11,647 nt of DNA, taken from positions 1 to 11,647 of the forward strand of contig SKNL01000253.1 of the NCBI GenBank assembly GCA_007120555.1, given 5' to 3'. This DNA comes from Balneolales bacterium (GTDB lineage Bacteria > Bacteroidota > Rhodothermia > Balneolales > Natronogracilivirgulaceae). This document shows, piece after piece, positions 5,407 through 11,647 of the stretch (the first letter of the stretch is position 1; each line of letters opens with the position of its first letter). Both the position numbers and the translations under genes were made by a program. The notes beneath the pieces were generated by a model. It did not search any database, had not been told where the DNA came from, and was given only the letters and a program-made list of their open reading frames with translations.

Positions 5407-6774
5407 TCATTGACCGGATGCAAACCGATTAAGCTGCTGCTGCTGCTTGTCGCGCAACGTCTGCATTTCCTGCTTTTGAGCTGCAGGGAAAAGGATATTG
5501 TTGAGGATCAACCGGTATCCGGGACTGTTGGGGAAGAGTTCCAGCTCGGTCGGTGGATCGCCAACTCGATGGGTGTAATCCTCCGGGTCGTGTCCGCCAT
5601 AAAACGTGAAAAACCCATCGCCTAGGTTGCCATGGATGTATTTGGCCTCATTACGCCCCGGTGTCTGTGCCAGGATCACCACATTGCTCTTGATGGTTTC
5701 CTTGCGGAAAGCAGTGGTCTGGCCGTAAAAACCCTTGATGCTGCTGACATGGTTCTGTGTGAGCATGGTCGGCACCGGATCCCACTTTGCGGAAAAATTG
5801 AAGAGCGTAAAAAAGTCCATCTCTTCGTCAACCTCCGCCATGCGCTTCTGTACATCCAGTATGTCTATGTTGCCGTGACGGTATTCGGCCGGATCCAGGG
5901 TAACTTCAAAGTCTGTAAATGCAAGAGTGTTTCGGAAATCCAGCTTTTCATTGGCGTCCGGATCAGCCGGATCCCCGTCGAACTGCATAGGGACGATATC
6001 GACCTCCATGGCGGCCAGCGCAATATCGAACGTGTCCGTGCCCGAGCACATGGCGAACAGGAATCCGCCCTCTTCAATGAATTCACGGATGGTCCACACC
6101 ACGGCCTTTTTCATCTCGGAAACCTTTTCGAATCCCATTTCCGCGGCCATGTCCTCCAGGTCACGCACCTGCCGGATATACCACGGCTGATTGCGGTAGG
6201 CGAACCAGAATTTTCCATGCTGCCCGGTGAAGTCTTCATGATGCAGGTGCAGCCAGTCGAAATCCTCAAGGGCTCCCTGAAGCACTTCCTTGTTGTAAAT
6301 GGTCTCATAGGGGACTTCGGCGTAGGTCAGGGCAAGGGTCACGGCGTCATCCCACGGCAGTGCATGATCCGGGGTATAAACCGCTATTCTTGGCGCTTTT
6401 TCAAGTTCCACCACCGACATGTTTACATTCGGACGTTCTACTTCTTCTATGATCTGCCTGGCCCGAACGGTGGGAATTTGTTCAATGGTGACGCCCCGAA
6501 TCCGGCTCTGCCGCACCATGGCTTCGGTCTGCGGCGCGAGGAAACTGCCCCCGCGGTAATTCAGAAGCCATTTTCCCGTATGGCCATCCAGCAGATGCTG
6601 AAACATTACTCCGTAAGCTTTCAGGTGGTTGCGCTGGCTGTCATCCATCGGGATCAGCACGTAGGCAGACTGTGTTTGTGCCGCTGGCGCGAACGCCAGC
6701 AGCATGACCGCAAGCAGCGCTGCCACAGAAAACCGATTGGACAAGCAGGAGACGGAAGAAGTTCTGGATACCAT
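5407..6774 (-). CDS. Exported protein of the 'asparagine synthetase B'-labelled family, class I amidotransferase-like
   Basis: This 455-residue protein resembles a family annotated as 'asparagine synthetase B' in Bacteroidota, although it lacks the N-terminal Cys nucleophile and ATP-binding domain of real AsnB. A signal peptide is clear: basic start, hydrophobic core (SVAALLAVMLLAFAPA, 16-31), likely cut near AQTQS (32-36). The mature part opens with YVLIPMDDSQRNHLKAYG (38-55) and LLNYRGGSFL (70-79), the family hallmarks. DWLHLHHEDFTGQHG (173-187) is rich in His and acidic residues. AMCSGTDTF (241-249) looks like a nucleophile elbow (Cys243), and FYGGHDPED (391-399) could supply a catalytic His395; both would suit a class I amidotransferase-like fold. 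The C-terminus has a short poly-Gln run. It follows the TPR gene by 72 bases and is probably in the same operon, so both likely act in the periplasm or envelope. Reaction and substrate are unknown. Confidence 0.75.
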   Translation of the reverse strand: MVSRTSSVSCLSNRFSVAALLAVMLLAFAPAAQTQSAYVLIPMDDSQRNHLKAYGVMFQHLLDGHTGKWLLNYRGGSFLAPQTEAMVRQSRIRGVTIEQIPTVRARQIIEEVERPNVNMSVVELEKAPRIAVYTPDHALPWDDAVTLALTYAEVPYETIYNKEVLQGALEDFDWLHLHHEDFTGQHGKFWFAYRNQPWYIRQVRDLEDMAAEMGFEKVSEMKKAVVWTIREFIEEGGFLFAMCSGTDTFDIALAAMEVDIVPMQFDGDPADPDANEKLDFRNTLAFTDFEVTLDPAEYRHGNIDILDVQKRMAEVDEEMDFFTLFNFSAKWDPVPTMLTQNHVSSIKGFYGQTTAFRKETIKSNVVILAQTPGRNEAKYIHGNLGDGFFTFYGGHDPEDYTHRVGDPPTELELFPNSPGYRLILNNILFPAAQKQEMQTLRDKQQQQLNRFASGQ

Positions 6775-6846
6775 ATAATTCTCAGCGTTTTTGTTGGATT
6801 CGTATTCCGATTGTCACTAAAGTGGTGGTCTTGTTGCAGAAAAAAA

Positions 6847-8841
6847 TCACAGCTCCCGCGCCTGCCGCTCCAGGTCGCGGATCCGGTTCCTGGCGATTTC
6901 GGAGTAGTATCCTTCAGGATAGTTTAACAGGAGCTTTTCATAATAACCGGTGACCCCGTCGGCGCTAAGCAGTATCGGACCCGTACTTTCATCCCTTCCA
7001 TAAAACCGATCCTCCGCAGAAAAAGGATAGGCCAAAAGTCCGGCCGGAACCAGACCTTCAGCAGACCGGTTGTTTCCCGTATCGCGCTGCTGCATGAGGT
7101 AGACCACTTCCGCAAGCCGGGCTCGCTCCCACAGCAGGCGTTCGCCTGCGGCCTGGTGCACGGATGGTCGACGGGTGTGCCGGTCGACGACCCGAAAAGC
7201 AATTTCCGGATGGATCCTGCGTAGCGTCTGCGTAAGCAGCAGCATTGATTCGCCATGAAGCGGGTTGGCAGCCGGCTCCTCAAGCACCGGCGCAAGAAGG
7301 TCGGCCGCCTCGGCATAGCGTCCGGTGTCATAGAGATAGCGGGCCCGGGCAATACGATGCAGCTCAATGTTTTCACCGCCTTCCTCGTGCCCCTCCTGGA
7401 TTATAAACCGTAATTGCAGGGCATTGTTGGCGTACCACGAGTAACTCTGCCGCTCCAGGGACCGAAGCTGCATCCGCGCATAGGTAAAATCACCGTTGTA
7501 AAAATCACCCAGTCCCAGGTAATAACGGCTCTTGTCGGCGATTTCCCCTCCATCGGCAATCCGGTTGCTGCGGGTGAACGACACCCTTGCCATGGAAAAG
7601 TTTCCGTCAAACAGCAGAAGCCGTCCCTCGACATAGTGAACCAGTGCCTTTTCGGAGTCATCTCTGGCAATTCGCTCCATTTTCTGATGGTACTCGGCCG
7701 CTTTCCCGGGTTCTTTGAGATGATCCAGCGCCAGTTCGGACTGTATCGCCAGCGTCTGCATCATCCGGTCATAGCGTGGAAATTGCCCGGCAAGCTGATC
7801 CACGGCGTCAAATGCCTTCCGGTACAGGGAGTCGGCGGCACCGTCAAAATCCAGATTGCGGTCTGTCAGATATCCGGCCCATTCCTGGTAGGTGCGGGAG
7901 AGCTCCTCGTGGCTTCGGGCCTGGAGCGGATGCGTGTCAAGCTCCAGATAGTACTGGAAAGCCTGCTCGGAAAGCTCAAATTGCCCCCGGCTTCGCAAAT
8001 CCCGTCCCATGCGGAACATGGCGTGACGCTCATTGTTGCTGTGACGTTCCAGGGTGCGCGCTGCCGCCAGTGCCCGGCGATAGAGTCCGCGCTCCATTGT
8101 GAGCCAGACGAGAAAATCCCGGTAAGCAAGGTCAGCTTCGCTGCCGGGCGAAAACTGGCCAATGCGCTCCTCGGTGAGCAGGATGGCGGTATCGTAAAGC
8201 CTTCGTTCATCGTAGTTCAAAAGCTGACGCTGAATCAGGCTCATGCGCCGGTTGTCGCGGCCGATGATATCAAGATATTCATTGATGGCCGATTCAAAAT
8301 CGGTGATGGCGAGATAATTGTTGGCAATTTCGAAAGCGAAGAGATTGGCATCGCCAAATTGCTCCCTTGCCGTTTCATAAACCCGGATAGCTTCACGGAA
8401 AAGCCTCCGCTGGTTCATGGTTTCAGCCACACGCCGGTAAACCTGGGCATTTTGTGTATGCTGACGAAGCACGTGGTCCCATGCCTCCATGGCATCGTCG
8501 CGCCTGCCCGAAATATCATAGATCTCCCCCAGTTTGATGCGCGTATTGCTGTCGTCACCCACACGATCCAGCCGTTCTTTGGTGATCTGAATGGCATCAT
8601 CATACCGCTTAAGCTGGACCAGTGCGGTCGCGGCACGGTCATAGACGGCATAGGAACGCGGGTTTTCCCGGAGCATCCGTTCAAAAATCTCGTATGCCTC
8701 CTCAAACTTGCCTTGCCGGAGCAACTCGTTGCCGAGTGAAAACTCCCCTGCGCCGGTCTGAGCCTGCAGTCCCGGGCCCGGCAAAATGACAAGGGCTATT
8801 GCCAGCATCAGAAAAACAAAAAAACTGCGGACGTGGTGCAT
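6847..8841 (-). CDS. Exported tetratricopeptide-repeat protein
   Basis: This 664-residue protein starts with a signal peptide (hydrophobic stretch SFFVFLMLAIALVIL, 6-20, cut near LQAQT, 25-29), so it acts outside the cytoplasm. From residue 33 it is almost all helical repeats of about 34 residues: FEEAYEIFERMLRENP (46-61), YDDAIQITKERLDRVG (80-95), RDDAMEAWDHVLRQH (114-128), FREAIRVYETAREQFG (148-163) and FESAINEYLDIIGRD (182-196). A second cluster of repeats lies near residues 400-480, and the last 35 residues end in a YbgF/BamD-like helix pair (YYEKLLLNYPEGYYSEIARN). TPR proteins act as scaffolds for protein or polymer assembly; no enzymatic motif is seen. Codon choice and strand match its neighbours. 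It is the likely partner of the exported amidotransferase-like protein downstream. A possible small gene ends one base before its start codon. Confidence 0.85.
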   Translation of the reverse strand: MHHVRSFFVFLMLAIALVILPGPGLQAQTGAGEFSLGNELLRQGKFEEAYEIFERMLRENPRSYAVYDRAATALVQLKRYDDAIQITKERLDRVGDDSNTRIKLGEIYDISGRRDDAMEAWDHVLRQHTQNAQVYRRVAETMNQRRLFREAIRVYETAREQFGDANLFAFEIANNYLAITDFESAINEYLDIIGRDNRRMSLIQRQLLNYDERRLYDTAILLTEERIGQFSPGSEADLAYRDFLVWLTMERGLYRRALAAARTLERHSNNERHAMFRMGRDLRSRGQFELSEQAFQYYLELDTHPLQARSHEELSRTYQEWAGYLTDRNLDFDGAADSLYRKAFDAVDQLAGQFPRYDRMMQTLAIQSELALDHLKEPGKAAEYHQKMERIARDDSEKALVHYVEGRLLLFDGNFSMARVSFTRSNRIADGGEIADKSRYYLGLGDFYNGDFTYARMQLRSLERQSYSWYANNALQLRFIIQEGHEEGGENIELHRIARARYLYDTGRYAEAADLLAPVLEEPAANPLHGESMLLLTQTLRRIHPEIAFRVVDRHTRRPSVHQAAGERLLWERARLAEVVYLMQQRDTGNNRSAEGLVPAGLLAYPFSAEDRFYGRDESTGPILLSADGVTGYYEKLLLNYPEGYYSEIARNRIRDLERQAREL

Positions 8842-8842
8842 A

Positions 8843-9010
8843 TCAGGTATTCGATTCTGGTAAATGATGCTTTTTCCGGATGATCAGCGCCCCTTTGCGG
8901 CACATGACGCTCCAGGATGGCAGTAAAGGAACAGGGCCCATGAGTGCCACCCCCCGGATTGCGCAACTGGCATCAGCGGGGATGAAACGCTTGCGGTAAT
9001 CATGAAGCAC
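8843..9010 (-). CDS. Possible 55-residue small protein between maf and the TPR gene
   Basis: A GTG-started frame overlaps the last codons of maf by 11 bases and ends with TGA one base before the TPR gene's ATG. Such tight packing is typical of operons. The predicted protein is basic at both ends, with a moderately hydrophobic middle (CAIRGVALMGPVPLLPSWSV, 16-35) and RKGALIIRKKHH (38-49) after it. The GTG is the only start after an upstream in-frame TAA; no ribosome binding site is evident. I recognise no family. An alternative ATG (the ATGA at the maf stop) opens a different 38-codon frame that looks less protein-like. This may be real, a remnant, or simply spacer. Confidence 0.3.
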   Translation of the reverse strand: MLHDYRKRFIPADASCAIRGVALMGPVPLLPSWSVMCRKGALIIRKKHHLPESNT

Positions 9011-9698
9011 CCGTTGCCGTTACAAAAGGTGTAACGACGCCGGGCAGCAGCTTATTGACTTCGCGATAAAAACGGAAAAGCGGAAAACCGACCACATTGT
9101 AATAGTCGCCGTCAATACGCGCAACAAACAGCGCCCCGAGATCATCCTGTATCCCGTACGATCCGGCCTTGTCCATGGGGCTGCCACTCTCCACATACGC
9201 CCGGATCTCCTCATCGGCCAGCGAGCCGAAGGTGACATCGGTCCGTTCATGAAAAACGTGGTGTTGAAATCCGTTTCGGTTGGATACGGTTTGGGGCTCA
9301 TCACCGGCAGAGCCGGCAACATCGTTTCCATAAACCAGGGCCACACCTGTGTAGACCTGGTGTGTGCGTCCGCTCAGTGACTGAAGCATGGCAACAGCGT
9401 CATCCGGGTCAGCGGGTTTGCCGAGTATTTCCCCGTCACGCACAACAATGGTATCGGCGCCAATTACCAGCCTGCCGGCATAAGATCCGGGTTCGGTTTC
9501 TTTGCGACCGTCCAGCCGTTCGGCTACCAGGAGTGCTTTCTGCAGGGATAGTGCTCCTACCGTATCCGCCGGATCGGAACCCGGGGTGACCTCTTCTCCA
9601 ATATCAGCGGGGACCACATCAAAGGACAGCCCGATCTGGCGGAGCAACAGCCGGCGGCGCGGGCTGGATGAGGCAAGGATGATCCTGGGTTTGTTCAT
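9000..9698 (-). CDS. maf: Maf family nucleoside triphosphate pyrophosphatase (YhdE type, dTTP/UTP)
   Basis: Maf proteins hydrolyse certain canonical and modified (d)NTPs to the monophosphate and pyrophosphate; the YhdE branch prefers dTTP and UTP. The start at 9698 gives the conserved opening MNKPRIILASSSPRR (1-15). Other family motifs are GADTIV (80-85), GKP (93-95), GRTHQVYTGVAL (110-121), the substrate loop ESGSPMDKAGSYGIQ (170-184), and GDYYNVVGFPL (197-207). The DKAG sequence places it in the YhdE rather than the YceF branch. At 232 residues it is about 30-40 longer than usual, mainly through an extra stretch near 125-147 (GNDVAGSAGDEPQ...) and a C-terminal tail. An upstream in-frame ATG at 9803 would add 35 unconserved residues and is rejected. 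It is probably the first gene of the operon that runs into the TPR and amidotransferase-like genes. No Shine-Dalgarno sequence is seen. Confidence 0.93.
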   Translation of the reverse strand: MNKPRIILASSSPRRRLLLRQIGLSFDVVPADIGEEVTPGSDPADTVGALSLQKALLVAERLDGRKETEPGSYAGRLVIGADTIVVRDGEILGKPADPDDAVAMLQSLSGRTHQVYTGVALVYGNDVAGSAGDEPQTVSNRNGFQHHVFHERTDVTFGSLADEEIRAYVESGSPMDKAGSYGIQDDLGALFVARIDGDYYNVVGFPLFRFYREVNKLLPGVVTPFVTATGAS

Positions 9699-9917
9699 CT
9701 GAAAAGGTGTTGTATTTACAAATAAAGGCACTAACATACGAAAAAAACAGACAATTCCTTCAAATCCGATAACCCGTCCCGAAGAATGATATGGCATCAA
9801 CACGAAGGACTGGTCATAGCTTCCCGTTGCTGTGTAAAACAGTTAGTAAACAAACGCGGTAAGCCGCCCGCTGCCGCCGTCCGGCCTTGTTCGGGTCCTA
9901 TTGTTGGAAAAAATTCG

Positions 9918-9931
9918 TATCGTACACGATA
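9918..9931. promoter_or_regulatory. Dyad TATCGT-AC-ACGATA upstream of the sigma factor gene
   Basis: Perfect 6-bp arms with a two-base centre lie 27 bases before the sigma factor start codon, in the stretch where its promoter should be. It could be an operator. An AAGGA ribosome binding site follows at 9942-9946, 12 bases before the ATG, a rather long spacing. Confidence 0.3.
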
Positions 9932-9958
9932 TCATTTTTATAAGGATCCAGTCACAGT

Positions 9959-10531
9959 ATGGCCAAGGCAACAGATTATCAGCAGTGGGCGCGAAAAATC
10001 CGTGCGTCAGACGAAAAGGCGTTCCACGACCTTTTCATGGATTCTTATCAGCCGCTTATGCGATACGCAATGAATTTTGTAAAGGATACGGATGTCGCAA
10101 AGGACATCCTCCAGGAGGTATATGCCCACTTGTGGGATATCCGTGACCGGCTCGATGAAAAAAAATCCCTGCAGGCATTGCTTTACCGCATGGTAAAAAA
10201 CCGGAGCATTAACCTGATCCGCTCGCGGCGGCCGGTCCGCCTCGACGACGTTGCTCTCTCGGAGCAGCCGAGCGATGAGATGTCGCCGGGATCCATCCCG
10301 TCGGATAGTGATGGATTGCTGGAACAACGGTTGAGCGAATGGATCGAGGCCCTTCCGCCACGGCAGCGCGAAGCGTTTGAGCTTAGCCGGTTCGAAGGGC
10401 TCGACCACCATGAGATAGCAGAAGTGATGGAGTGTGCGCCACGTACGGTAAACAACCACATCGTTGGTGCGCTGAACACCTTGCGTGAACAACTGAACCG
10501 GTGGAAGTCACAGCGTGAAAACCGGGAATAA
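9959..10531 (+). CDS. RNA polymerase ECF sigma factor, FecI-like
   Basis: This 190-residue protein directs RNA polymerase core to a small set of promoters, usually those of a linked outer-membrane transport system. Region 2 covers about residues 20-90, with the helices FHDLFMDSYQPLMRYAMNFV (22-41) and DILQEVYAHLWDIRDRL (49-65) and the LYRMVKNRSINLIRSRR segment (75-91) of region 2.3/2.4. After a variable acidic linker, region 4 covers about 120-180, with LPPRQREAFELSRFEGLDH (132-150) and the DNA-binding helix-turn-helix HEIAEVMECAPRTVNNHI (151-168). Length and linker suit the Bacteroidota expansion subfamily. It lacks a signal peptide and acts in the cytoplasm, held in check by the FecR-like product of the next gene, whose start lies three bases downstream. 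The gene it serves, probably a TonB-dependent receptor, would follow the anti-sigma gene beyond this window. Confidence 0.92.
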   Translation: MAKATDYQQWARKIRASDEKAFHDLFMDSYQPLMRYAMNFVKDTDVAKDILQEVYAHLWDIRDRLDEKKSLQALLYRMVKNRSINLIRSRRPVRLDDVALSEQPSDEMSPGSIPSDSDGLLEQRLSEWIEALPPRQREAFELSRFEGLDHHEIAEVMECAPRTVNNHIVGALNTLREQLNRWKSQRENRE

Positions 10532-10534
10532 AGA

Positions 10535-11515
10535 GTGAAATCTGAAAGAAATATGAAACGGCCTGACCATGATATCATGAAGCATTTCTCCGGAAAGGAA
10601 GGGGATGAGGTGCGTCTTATCTGGGGAAAGGCCCGGCGAAGGGAACAGCCTGGTGATATTGCCGCAGGTGTGAATCCCGAAGAAGAGTGGGCGCTGCTCC
10701 GGGAACGGCTGCAACTGGCCGGGCGGACAGCAGGACTCAAAATGCGTCCGCGTCCCCTCAGGTCAAGAAGTTCCGCAGCAAAAGCCACTGCAGCTAAAAC
10801 CTATGCCTTTATCACTGCCCTGGCAGCGGTTCTGCTTGGAGGGTTCATCATGTGGTATCTGTTCACGCCTGTCAGCATGGAGGCTCCGCGGGGAGAATAC
10901 GCTGTTTTTCATTGGGATGACGGAATCCGTGTCGAGCTTAACAGCGGATCCAGAATTACCTGGAACCGGACATTCGGCAACGGGCATCGTGATCTGCGGT
11001 TGCACGGCGAGGCCTATTTCGAAGTGCAGCCATCAGGTAAGCCTTTTGTTGTGGAGACGCAGACAGCAAGGGTGGAAGTGCTGGGAACCCGGTTCAATGT
11101 GCGCTCCTGGTCTGATGACCCGGACGGACGAACAATACTTACCCTTGTTGACGGCCAGGTCAGGTTGGCATCCCTTCTGGAGCCGGAGTCCCACATCATG
11201 GTCCAGCCGGGACATGCCACCCAGGTTGATTATCACAATACAAAGCCCCTGGACCCCCAGCCTGTCAATACAGATCAGGCCCTCGCATGGCGCAACCACG
11301 GTTTCTATTTTTCAGGTATCACCATGAGCGAAGTAGCTGCCGAGCTGGAACGGCGCTATGATTCCGAAATAATTATTCAGGATGAGGTCCTGGGAGACCG
11401 TCCCCTGACAATCTACCTTCCCCGTCCGGGCGAACTGGAAAATATCATTGAGACCATCTGCTTTGTGACAAATTGCCGCTATGAAGAAGACCAGGGCACG
11501 ATCTACCTGTACTAA
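10535..11515 (+). CDS. FecR-like transmembrane anti-sigma regulator
   Basis: This 326-residue protein receives a signal from a TonB-dependent receptor in the periplasm and controls the linked sigma factor. Residues 1-85 are a cytoplasmic, basic region that should bind the sigma factor. A single membrane segment follows (TYAFITALAAVLLGGFIMWY, 89-108). The periplasmic part opens with the FecR domain (about 117-212): GEYAVFHWDDGIRVELNSGS (120-139), LHGEAYFEVQPSGKPFVV (156-173) and VEVLGTRFNVRSW (180-192). The C-terminal part (about 257-326) matches the DUF4974/STN-like domain that contacts the receptor. The GTG at 10535, with GGGA nine bases upstream, follows the sigma gene by three bases; an ATG at 10553 is an alternative start with a shorter N-terminus. 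The two genes are almost certainly co-transcribed. No receptor gene is visible before the window ends. Confidence 0.9.
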   Translation: MKSERNMKRPDHDIMKHFSGKEGDEVRLIWGKARRREQPGDIAAGVNPEEEWALLRERLQLAGRTAGLKMRPRPLRSRSSAAKATAAKTYAFITALAAVLLGGFIMWYLFTPVSMEAPRGEYAVFHWDDGIRVELNSGSRITWNRTFGNGHRDLRLHGEAYFEVQPSGKPFVVETQTARVEVLGTRFNVRSWSDDPDGRTILTLVDGQVRLASLLEPESHIMVQPGHATQVDYHNTKPLDPQPVNTDQALAWRNHGFYFSGITMSEVAAELERRYDSEIIIQDEVLGDRPLTIYLPRPGELENIIETICFVTNCRYEEDQGTIYLY

Positions 11516-11627
11516 GCACAAACCTGATCTCACCTGAATCAAGCCCGGCCGGCTCCGTTCCTCTGGTATCTTATCCGTCTTTTTCCCGGAGTATTCATTT
11601 CTTCTCATTTTATCCTAAATTGTTCAT

Positions 11628-11647
11628 AAGGTGAAGGTGAAGGTGAA
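11628..11647 (+). repeat. Tandem AAGGTG hexamer repeat at the window end
   Basis: Three copies of AAGGTG followed by AA run into the window edge, so the array may be longer. Each copy resembles a Shine-Dalgarno core, and each contains a GTG in the same frame (GTG AAG GTG AAG GTG), so it could be the ribosome-binding region or the first codons of the gene after the anti-sigma factor. The 112 bases between that stop codon and the repeat hold no gene. Confidence 0.6.

Noticed and set aside
5433..5447. Five GCT repeats as a possible slippage tract
   Set aside because: It encodes a short Gln run near the C-terminus; five triplets are common by chance and slippage would not shift the frame.
5632..6927. 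A 431-codon plus-strand frame opposite the amidotransferase-like gene
   Set aside because: Long but antisense to a protein with a clear signal peptide and family motifs; its own translation is not protein-like and crosses the gene boundary.
7414..8739. A 441-codon plus-strand frame opposite the TPR gene
   Set aside because: Shadow of the GC-rich TPR gene; the repeat pattern is on the minus strand.
9699..9803. N-terminal extension of Maf from an upstream ATG
   Set aside because: The 35 extra residues precede the conserved MNKPRIILASSSPRR opening, are not conserved in the family as I know it, and would fill the divergent promoter region.
11516..11580. Terminator after the anti-sigma gene
   Set aside because: AGCC-CGGCC-GGCT gives a short stem, but the T-run is about 30 bases further on, and read-through into the next gene is expected.

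Overview
The window looks like chromosomal DNA from a member of the Bacteroidota/FCB group, most likely a Balneolota or Rhodothermota relative. Four things suggest this. There is a FecI-like ECF sigma factor with a FecR-like anti-sigma protein of the Bacteroidota type. A bacterial GH3-domain protein is coupled to citrate synthase. A secreted protein belongs to the family often mislabelled 'asparagine synthetase B' in this group. Strong Shine-Dalgarno sequences are scarce. The coding DNA is moderately GC-rich, and the 655-base gap at 3575-4229 is clearly richer in A+T. The phylum is inferred from gene content only.

Layout. Bases 1-718 (minus) hold an AAA/DUF4143 ATPase cut by the window edge, with substitutions at two catalytic positions. 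Bases 904-3574 (minus) hold citrate synthase followed by an overlapping GH3-family gene, a compact two-gene operon. Bases 3575-4229 are a long divergent non-coding region with several perfect dyads and two Fur-box-like sequences. Bases 4230-5339 (plus) hold a small RraB-like protein and MazG. Convergent to these, bases 5407-9698 (minus) hold a probable operon: Maf, a possible 55-codon gene, a secreted TPR protein and a secreted glutamine-amidotransferase-like protein. After a 260-base divergent spacer, bases 9959-11515 (plus) hold an ECF sigma factor and its FecR-like partner. The window ends in a tandem hexamer repeat that probably lies in the leader or start of the next gene, where a TonB-dependent receptor would be expected.

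How the genes fit together. MazG and Maf are both nucleotide-pool 'house-cleaning' pyrophosphatases. The TPR and amidotransferase-like proteins both carry export signals, so they probably act together in the envelope. The sigma/FecR pair is a cell-surface signalling module. Citrate synthase feeds the TCA cycle, and the coupled GH3 protein may activate a carboxylate, but its substrate is unknown. I see no phage, IS element, CRISPR array, tRNA or rRNA. The least explained parts are the 3575-4229 region, the degenerate ATPase, the GH3-citrate synthase coupling and the secreted pair.
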